A program made the translations under genes and the position numbers. 64,000 nt of DNA from a virus: positions 29,778 to 93,777 of IMG/VR virus record IMGVR_UViG_3300013102_000005; one strand, 5' to 3'. Each line of letters opens with the position of its first letter. Positions within the stretch are counted from its first letter, which is position 1. Shown here one piece after another: positions 58,103 to 64,000 of the stretch. Under the pieces are notes generated by a model. It did not search any database. It worked only from the letters and a program-made list of their open reading frames with translations, and was not told the origin of the DNA.

Positions 58103-58110
58103 CTTTCCGA
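58103..58110 (-). promoter_or_regulatory. Late-type upstream element, copy 5
   Basis: CTTTCCGA on the plus strand lies 65 bp before the start of the tube gene and follows the terminator at 58119-58138, as expected for a promoter of a new transcript. Confidence 0.5.
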
Positions 58111-58118
58111 AGCGAGTG

Positions 58119-58138
58119 AAAACCCCGCTTGCGCGGGG
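58119..58138 (-). terminator. Rho-independent terminator
   Basis: On the minus strand CCCCGC, a 4-base loop and GCGGGG (58123-58138) are followed by TTTT (58119-58122). It ends the transcript carrying the baseplate-like gene and precedes the element for the tube gene. Confidence 0.85.
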
Positions 58139-58147
58139 TATGGAGAA

Positions 58148-59287
58148 CTAGACGAACAGATAGGCAAGGTCCTGGCGATCCATCGCCGTGAGGGTGGCCA
58201 ACTGCACCTGCACTGGCAGATAGCACCAGTGTCCGCTGCTAACGCGCGGGGCGCTCAGCGGATGACTGACCGACTCGATCACCATCGGCGGCAGCGCCAG
58301 GCGGCCGTAGTACATGGACACCATGCTCGGGGCCAACGAGGGGAACAGCGCCTCGATCATCGTCGTACCGTCGCCGGTGGACTTGATGATGTTGGCCAGC
58401 GTGCCGTCCTCGGCCAGCTGCTGGGGAAGCGACCAACTCAGCAGCCGCTGGTATAGCTCCATCAGCTCGCCCTCTGGATCACCGATCGCCCGCAGGTGCA
58501 GGGTCATGCTGATCTTGATCGGCGGCATGCCGGAGAACACCTGGCGGCTGTTCAGCTTAGTGATGCCAGTCCGGCCTTCGAGCGCCTTGACGTTCTGTCG
58601 GGCCTTCTCTGCCGCCGCGTTGAGCTCGCTATCCGTGCTGCCTGCCAGGCCACTGACCTGCAAGGCATTGATGACGGTTGCGAACGAGCCGGTTTGCAGC
58701 ATGGCCAGCAGGGCAGGGGCCTTGCTCTCCGGGCCGGTGTGCTCGAACGGGGATTGCCAGTTGAACCCCATTTCCATGGAGTCGTCGGTGATGGGGCCGC
58801 TGACGAATCCTGTCTCCAGCATGTTGCCCTGGGCGTCGCAGGCATACAGACGTGCCAGCAGGCTTGGGTGCAGGTTGCCCCAGGTCTTCTTGGCGCGCTG
58901 GGTATCCAAGATACCGCCGGCGGCGCCGGCCAGCGTGCCTAGAAGGCTGCCGGAGTCGCCGATGGAGCCGATGATAGATCCCCCGATGTCGTCCAGCAGC
59001 CCCTCGCTGGCGCCGACCAGCGTCGTGCCCGCCAGGCCTACCGCATCGGAGACGCTCGATAGCGCGCCGCCGACCACCTTGCCGGCCGACTCCCCCAGTA
59101 CCGACGTGGCCAGAGAGGTGCCGCCTTCCACCACTGAACCGGCGAGTTCGTGGTAGCCGGAAGACACCCCGCCGACCAAGTCAGACGCCATGGAGCGGCC
59201 GTCACTCACGAGCGAGGAGGCGCCTTTGACCACGGTCTCGGCCCCGCTGGACAGCGCGGAACTGATCGAGCCAAAGACGCTGGCCAC
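58148..59287 (-). CDS. Large hydrophobic structural protein, possible baseplate component
   Basis: 379 residues, GTG start. The first 130 are Gly/Ser/Ala-rich with hydrophobic stretches (GGSIIGSIGDSGSLLGTLAG); the rest is a globular beta domain with LHLRAIGDPEGELMELYQRL and LSWSLPQQLAEDG. Similar layout to baseplate tube-cap proteins of myoviruses. Function inferred from position between sheath and tube genes. Confidence 0.5.
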   Translation of the reverse strand: MASVFGSISSALSSGAETVVKGASSLVSDGRSMASDLVGGVSSGYHELAGSVVEGGTSLATSVLGESAGKVVGGALSSVSDAVGLAGTTLVGASEGLLDDIGGSIIGSIGDSGSLLGTLAGAAGGILDTQRAKKTWGNLHPSLLARLYACDAQGNMLETGFVSGPITDDSMEMGFNWQSPFEHTGPESKAPALLAMLQTGSFATVINALQVSGLAGSTDSELNAAAEKARQNVKALEGRTGITKLNSRQVFSGMPPIKISMTLHLRAIGDPEGELMELYQRLLSWSLPQQLAEDGTLANIIKSTGDGTTMIEALFPSLAPSMVSMYYGRLALPPMVIESVSHPLSAPRVSSGHWCYLPVQVQLATLTAMDRQDLAYLFV

Positions 59288-59290
59288 GGC

Positions 59291-60151
59291 TTAGATACCC
59301 ATCCGCTGGCGGGCGCGCATCGAGCGAGCGCGGCGCGCCTTGGCCAGGGAGGTGCGGCTCTTGATCTGCATCTTGCGCACGGCGGTTTTCTGGGCGGCGT
59401 TGAGGATCACGGTGCCGGAAACGCGCTTGCGCACGCGGGTCTTCTTACCACCGCGCACCGCGAGCTTGACGCGATACACGGCGCTATCGAATGCCGCCTC
59501 GTCGCTGCCGTCGCCCATGACGAAGCTGACCGGATCGGCGCCGTCTTCCAGGCTGCCGGCGACCAACTCCACCACGCGGTCGGCCACGTCGTTGTCGTAG
59601 TCGTCGATCAGGCCGGTGATGTCGTCGTCCGACACGCCCAGGCTGGCCAGCACGTTGCCCACGGCATCGCCCAGGTCCATCAGATCGTCGGCAGCTTCGT
59701 CGCTGATGTCGCTGACGAACTCACCCTCGGGGAGGGCGCCGACCATCAGGGCCAGCAGGCGGTCAGCCATGCCTTCGCCCGGCTCAAGATCATCGGTCTC
59801 GACCCATTCCTGGACGATGGAGGATGCGGTGATGTCCAGGTCCGTATCGATCACGTCGTCCAGCTTGAAGCCGCTCGGCACGGCGTCGAGCTGTGCACCG
59901 GATGCCGGAGCAGTCTTGCCGGCGTCGCCAGGGCCTTCACCTGCGGTGTCCAGGGCGGCAGCGCCTTCGCCAGCACCTTCGCCGGCGGCGGCCGCAGCAG
60001 CAGCCTCCGCGTTGGCGGCGTCCAGTGCTGCCTGGCCTTCCTGGCCTGCGGCGGCTTGTTGCGCGCTATCCAGCTGGTTCTTGTCGGCGGCGGCTTTCGC
60101 CGCCTCCTGCTTGCGCCGCAAGTCGCGCAAGTAGCTCATTTGGTAACTCAT
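59291..60151 (-). CDS. Acidic/alanine-rich virion-region protein
   Basis: 286 residues. An Ala/Gln/Glu-rich N-terminus, a very acidic middle (SDISDEAADDLMDLGD, DDYDNDVADR) and a basic C-terminus (KARRARSMRARQRMGI). The charge pattern suggests a scaffold or tail assembly role. AGGAGA precedes the ATG. Confidence 0.5.
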   Translation of the reverse strand: MSYQMSYLRDLRRKQEAAKAAADKNQLDSAQQAAAGQEGQAALDAANAEAAAAAAAGEGAGEGAAALDTAGEGPGDAGKTAPASGAQLDAVPSGFKLDDVIDTDLDITASSIVQEWVETDDLEPGEGMADRLLALMVGALPEGEFVSDISDEAADDLMDLGDAVGNVLASLGVSDDDITGLIDDYDNDVADRVVELVAGSLEDGADPVSFVMGDGSDEAAFDSAVYRVKLAVRGGKKTRVRKRVSGTVILNAAQKTAVRKMQIKSRTSLAKARRARSMRARQRMGI

Positions 60152-60163
60152 GGTGTTCTCCTA

Positions 60164-61783
60164 TTACCGGCTCAGGGTCTGGCCCACGGTGATGACGCGG
60201 GTGGTGCCCTCGTAGCTGCACGAATGGCGCTCGTCGATCTTCTGCTTGGGCTGGGCCGAGTTCGGCTTGATGGTGGCCATGTAGGCCGCGCCACCCATGT
60301 CGTCCGAAGGCACCAGCCAGCCGGCGGTCTGCAACGCCGGGAACAGAGCCTCGATGTAGCGGGTGGTCAGCCGGATCGCTTCGCTGATCGGCTTCTGGAG
60401 CGCTTCCTTGGTGAAGATGGCAATGGCCTCGTCCACCGCTGCCGACATCTCAGCCACCGCTGCTAGCTGCTTGTCACCGTTGCTCTTGGAGCAGGTCAGC
60501 GAATCGAGGAAGACGTACTTGGCGCCGGAGGCGTAGGTCTGGGAGATCACCGGATTGATCTTGGCCTTGGCCAGCTTCTCCAGGTCGGCGTCTTCCAGGT
60601 TCACCAGCTGACGCACGCCAGTGCGGCCGGTCAGCGGGAACATGGACCCGGCGACCGGGTAATGCTTGGGTGCCACGCCGTTGGCGTCGGTCTGGGCGTT
60701 GCGCTTGCAGCGCAGGCCGAGGTGGGCGCCGGAGGTGCCGATGATCGCCTTGCCACCGTTGAGCGGGTCGTCCGAGTTCAGCGGGGCCCACAGCGCCTGG
60801 GTGTAGTGGTTGTCCAGGCCCAGATTGGCCATGAAGGCAACGGCGCCGGTCAGGGACAGCTCGCCCGGCACGTCGAACACGAAGACCTTGTTCATCTTGG
60901 TGGCCAGGGCGTCGAGCTTGCTCAGCAGGGCGACGTTCTTGCTTCCACCAGCACCCAGGTAGCCGAACGACTGGTTCGCGTGGAACAGGCGGTTGAGCGC
61001 TGCGTCGTAGTCGGTCGCCGCGTAGGTGGTGCCGCCCTCGTTGAAGTAGCTCAGGGTCGCATAGACCCACTGATCGTTGCCGTTGGCGTCCTGGCCATAG
61101 ATGTTCGAGGTGGCCGGCACGGTGGTGCCCTTGACCGAGACCTCTACGAGATCCGTCTGGCTGGCGACGGTGGAGCCCAGGAAATAGGAGTTGCCCGACT
61201 GATCCTTGTCGGTGACCACCAGCGAGCCGGTGAAATCGTCGAACAGCAGCTCGCCGCTGACCACGTCGTAGAGGCGAACCTTGACCACCTTGGACGCGAC
61301 AGCGGCGCCGGTGTTGTCGGCGGCCTCGACGGCATGGATGCCGATCTTGACGCCATCGTTGAAGCATTCCAGGTGCCGGATGGCTACCAGGTAGTCCGCC
61401 GGCAAGGCGCTGGCGACGCTCCAGGTGACGGCCTTGCTGGTGGTATCCATGGTGGCGACCATGTAGCTCAGGGTGGCGGCGGCCGGCACGATGCGCGAGC
61501 AGACGACTTGGGCGGCGCCGTTGGCCAGCGCCTCATAGACGTGCACGTGCGCCTCGTTGAGCGCGCTCGCCAGGATGGAGGTAGCCTGGCCCAGGCTGCG
61601 CGAACGGTTGCTCGCAGTGACCGGGAACGCCCGGTCAATCGCCCCGCGATCGGCGCGCAGCGGGATGGCCACGACCTGATCGCTGTCCGAGGCGGTGCCG
61701 CGCTCGGAGGCGTCGGCGAGATAGAGCAGCTGCACGCCGGAGCGGTAGACCGGAGCGCTGCGCGAAAACGCGGTTTGAGTCAT
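60164..61783 (-). CDS. Tail sheath protein
   Basis: 539 residues with AAGGGG upstream. The first domain is beta-rich, the middle has alpha/beta segments such as LFHANQSFGYLGAGGSKNVA, and the C-terminal domain (FTKEALQKPISEAIRLTTRY, then SYEGTTRVITVGQTLSR) fits the conserved end of contractile sheath proteins, a helix followed by a closing beta-strand. This makes the virion a myovirus. Long insertions relative to short sheaths are plausible for this length. Confidence 0.75.
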   Translation of the reverse strand: MTQTAFSRSAPVYRSGVQLLYLADASERGTASDSDQVVAIPLRADRGAIDRAFPVTASNRSRSLGQATSILASALNEAHVHVYEALANGAAQVVCSRIVPAAATLSYMVATMDTTSKAVTWSVASALPADYLVAIRHLECFNDGVKIGIHAVEAADNTGAAVASKVVKVRLYDVVSGELLFDDFTGSLVVTDKDQSGNSYFLGSTVASQTDLVEVSVKGTTVPATSNIYGQDANGNDQWVYATLSYFNEGGTTYAATDYDAALNRLFHANQSFGYLGAGGSKNVALLSKLDALATKMNKVFVFDVPGELSLTGAVAFMANLGLDNHYTQALWAPLNSDDPLNGGKAIIGTSGAHLGLRCKRNAQTDANGVAPKHYPVAGSMFPLTGRTGVRQLVNLEDADLEKLAKAKINPVISQTYASGAKYVFLDSLTCSKSNGDKQLAAVAEMSAAVDEAIAIFTKEALQKPISEAIRLTTRYIEALFPALQTAGWLVPSDDMGGAAYMATIKPNSAQPKQKIDERHSCSYEGTTRVITVGQTLSR

Positions 61784-61795
61784 TTCTGTGCCCCT

Positions 61796-62155
61796 TTAGG
61801 CGACGGAGATCGCGCCTATGGTGTCGCGCTGCAAGCGGTCACCTACGCCGATCATTCCGAAAATCAGGTCGTACAGCTGGCTCTCGCTGGAGCACTCGTG
61901 CTGTACCGTTGCGCCTTCGTCGATCACCCGGATGGGCTGTGCCTGGGCAAGCACCAGGGAGCCGCGCATGCGGTTCTCGACGTTAAGCGATACCGGGTAG
62001 GCCAAGCCGTCAGCAAAGCCGGCCAGCACCTGGGCGGCATCCATGCCCATGCCAAGCACCAGCGCAGCTGGAGCTGCGGCGGTCTTGGGCTTGTTTTTTT
62101 TGCTGCCGGTGGCCACCGTCTCGGTGGTGCCGGCGTCTACTGCGTCGTCGCTCAT
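61796..62155 (-). CDS. Hypothetical virion-region protein
   Basis: 119 residues, coupled to the repeat-rich gene. Ala-rich N-terminus, then GLAYPVSLNVENRMRGSLVL and a C-terminal helical part. No family recognised. Confidence 0.45.
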   Translation of the reverse strand: MSDDAVDAGTTETVATGSKKNKPKTAAAPAALVLGMGMDAAQVLAGFADGLAYPVSLNVENRMRGSLVLAQAQPIRVIDEGATVQHECSSESQLYDLIFGMIGVGDRLQRDTIGAISVA

Positions 62156-62715
62156 GCAGGGCTCTCCCAGTGCAGACCTTCGTTCTTATCCCAGCGATGC
62201 AGGCGGGCCAGACTGGCGATGTCCTGCTCGCATTCAGCCTTGTGCAGCTCGCTGCCGAAGGTCACCGCGCGAGACTCGCCGGGCTGGAGCGAAACGCCCA
62301 AGCAGCGCACGATCTGGCGCGAAGGGGTGTGGTTGTTGAGGGTGGCTGTCAGGGGCAGGGCGGCCTGGGCATCGCCCTGGCCATCTTCGTCGCCCTGATC
62401 GCCAGCGCTCTCTTCGTCGTTGCCCCGGCCGCTGGTGGTGCCGTCGCCCTCGGGGCCGCCCTGGCCGCCGGTGGTGCCGTCGCCCTCGGTGCCGCCCTGG
62501 CCGTCGGTGGTGCCGTCGCCTTCGGTGCCGCCACCGCTCTGGGTCGTTACTTTCTCGTCTGCGCTTCCACCAGATGCGCCAGCGCCCGATTCACCATTGC
62601 TGGAGATCGGGTTGGCACCATCCTGGAGGGCGGCATCCGCAGCCTTGGCAGTCGCCGAGGCCTTGGATGCACGCGCCTTGGTAGAGGCAGACACGGGGGA
62701 TTTCCGCGTGCCCAT
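62152..62715 (-). CDS. Protein with acidic glycine-rich repeats
   Basis: 187 residues. Between about 60 and 100, a 12-residue unit GGTEGDGTTDGQ is repeated three times with small changes; the DNA at 62436-62545 shows the corresponding 36-bp tandem repeat. The C-terminal 80 residues are a folded domain (LNNHTPSRQIVRCLGVSLQP). The repeat is likely a flexible, exposed segment. AAGGGG precedes the ATG. Confidence 0.55.
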   Translation of the reverse strand: MGTRKSPVSASTKARASKASATAKAADAALQDGANPISSNGESGAGASGGSADEKVTTQSGGGTEGDGTTDGQGGTEGDGTTGGQGGPEGDGTTSGRGNDEESAGDQGDEDGQGDAQAALPLTATLNNHTPSRQIVRCLGVSLQPGESRAVTFGSELHKAECEQDIASLARLHRWDKNEGLHWESPA

Positions 62716-62725
62716 GCTCTACCCC

Positions 62726-64000
62726 TTACGCCGCAGCAGCGGTGCTGGTGGAGGAGTTCGCCGCCTTGAACATGTTCTTGACGGTGATCAGGGCGCAGCC
62801 CATCGCGGACGGCATATGCGGGTTCACCGAGGTGAAGTTCCGGGCGTAGAGCGCCTGGCCGAACTTCATGTCCTGGCCGAAGGCGGTCGGGAGCACGGTG
62901 ACCGGTACGGCGTCGCCCATGACGAAGCTGTTACGCGCCGGGCTGTTGGAGCGGCCGTAGCAGAGGATCTGAGCGGTGCCGGCGGCTTCGTCTTCCAGCA
63001 CTTCCCACGGGGTGTAGTACACCTCGTAGCGACCGAACAGGCGGCCGACGCGGTAGATACCGGGGATCTCGGTCAGGCCCGACTTCTCGAACAGGTCCGA
63101 GGGCAGGGCTTCCCACTGCGCCTTGACGGTCTTCGGGATGTAGAGGTGGGTCACCCCGCGATCCATGGTGAGCTCGGCCATCTTCTGGCTGACCTTGCCG
63201 AGGATGGCGGAGAAATCCTGCCAGACCTGGGCGCGGGTCTTCTGCTGCATCTGGCCTGCGTAGTCGAAATCGAACTCGTCGGTGTTGGCCGCAGCCAGGC
63301 GAACCGCCTTCACGAGGATGGAGCGGTGACGCTCGACGGTGATCTGGTTGCGAGCAGCCACCAGCGACTCGGCTTGCAGGTCCATGCCGATCTCGTTCTG
63401 GGCCTGGGTCTTGGAGTCGATGGTCTGGTCCAGCAGGCCACGCCAGGGCTTGGCGTAGAGGGTGTAGGTCTGGACCTGGGTTGCGATGCGCGGCGCCAGG
63501 GTAGGCTGCTTCTCGAAGTCGATATAGCCCTCGGCATGCACCACAGTGCCGGCCGGCAGGGCGGGGCTGAATGCCAGCGATACGGCGCCGGTGTCCGGGG
63601 TCACGGTGCCGCTGATGGTGTAGGTGGTGCCGGCCAGAATGGCCAGACCGGACAGCGGCAGGGTGGTGGCCGAAGCGTTGGCGTTCGGGTTTTCCTCAGC
63701 GACCGGGAAGCCGTTGACGTAGACCTGGGTACGGCCGCGCAGCAGCTTAACCTGGCTGTTTCCGTCCAGAGTAATACCACCCGTTGCAGTCGCTCGGTCG
63801 GTCGCCAGGGTGAGCTTTACCGTCCGCTCGGAAGACAAGAAGGTGTCGCCGATGTGGGTGCCGTCGAGCAGGTCGCCCACGTCGTAGCCGCCGACCTTGC
63901 TGGCGGCCTGGTGGCTGACGATGCCCAGGCGGGCCTCGTTCGAACCGATGCCGGTGGGCAGGTAGGTGGCGCCGGGGAAGGCCTCGGCTACAGCGCTCAG
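62726..64000 (-). CDS. Probable major capsid protein (5' part outside window)
   Basis: The frame is open to the window's right edge, so at least 424 residues are visible and the true start lies outside. Features: a long beta-rich N-terminal region, then DRGVTHLYIPKTVKAQWEAL and GIYRVGRLFGRYEVYYTPWE, and a C-terminal TSVNPHMPSAMGCALITVKN. The order and the placement before the sheath-type genes fit a HK97-fold capsid protein. The assignment is from context; a decoration or other head protein is not excluded. Confidence 0.55.
   Translation of the reverse strand: MSAVAEAFPGATYLPTGIGSNEARLGIVSHQAASKVGGYDVGDLLDGTHIGDTFLSSERTVKLTLATDRATATGGITLDGNSQVKLLRGRTQVYVNGFPVAEENPNANASATTLPLSGLAILAGTTYTISGTVTPDTGAVSLAFSPALPAGTVVHAEGYIDFEKQPTLAPRIATQVQTYTLYAKPWRGLLDQTIDSKTQAQNEIGMDLQAESLVAARNQITVERHRSILVKAVRLAAANTDEFDFDYAGQMQQKTRAQVWQDFSAILGKVSQKMAELTMDRGVTHLYIPKTVKAQWEALPSDLFEKSGLTEIPGIYRVGRLFGRYEVYYTPWEVLEDEAAGTAQILCYGRSNSPARNSFVMGDAVPVTVLPTAFGQDMKFGQALYARNFTSVNPHMPSAMGCALITVKNMFKAANSSTSTAAAA

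Noticed and set aside
59150-62398. Two long plus-strand open frames opposite the sheath and its neighbour
   Set aside because: They mirror well-supported minus-strand virion genes and show no domain.

Overview
The window reads as most of the genome of a temperate, contractile-tailed (myovirus-type) phage that also carries a complete low-copy plasmid module, so a phage-plasmid. Phage identity rests on a large terminase, a distant small terminase subunit, a tail sheath, a tube-like protein, a probable capsid protein cut by the right edge, and a holin/endolysin/spanin cassette. Plasmid identity rests on a Rep_3-type initiator with four 22-bp iterons, a DnaA-box-like site and an inverted iteron, plus a ParA ATPase, a ribbon-helix-helix partner and clustered 14-bp repeats. 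High G+C, strong Shine-Dalgarno sites and a LexA-type box suggest Pseudomonas or a close gammaproteobacterial relative; the host is an inference.

Layout. 0-4.5 kb: late-type minus-strand genes ending with TerL. 4.6-6.1 kb: an AT-richer convergent pair, an FRG-domain protein and a membrane protein, that looks like acquired accessory cargo. 6.1-26.2 kb: densely packed, translationally coupled minus-strand early genes (ParB-like, many small zinc-ribbon proteins, DUF2786, ASCH, RtcB RNA ligase, SNF2-like helicase, DUF1643, PD-(D/E)XK-like). 26.4-31.3 kb: TerS, a protein with two RpoA-CTD-like domains, a tRNA-like element, an XRE regulator and NinB/DUF1367. 31.3-37.9 kb: DUF1064, dUTPase, PAPS-reductase-like, Ref-like nuclease, lambda P- and O-type replication proteins with repeats inside O that look like an origin, an Ash-like protein and a Cro/YdaS-like regulator. 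38.2-46.3 kb (plus strand): RecT/Bet recombinase, exonuclease, SSB, an RdgC-FtsK-gamma fusion, a cytosine methyltransferase with a nested out-of-frame gene, ASCH and small proteins. 46.3-52.3 kb: tyrosine integrase, par locus, small plasmid-side genes, an SOS box, oriV and rep. 52.3-64 kb (minus strand): lysis genes, then tail and head genes.

Regulation. A palindromic 16-bp motif (consensus TGTAKCANNTGMTACA) recurs in ten intergenic regions, often as two sites 22 bp apart around recognisable sigma70 promoters; it probably marks one repressor regulon for the early operons. A different element (CTTTCCGA on the plus strand, TCGGAAAG in the sense of transcription) sits 65-67 bp upstream of three late-gene starts. 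Lysogenic copies would be kept by Rep/Par (or integrated by the integrase), while the O/P proteins and recombination genes would serve lytic replication.
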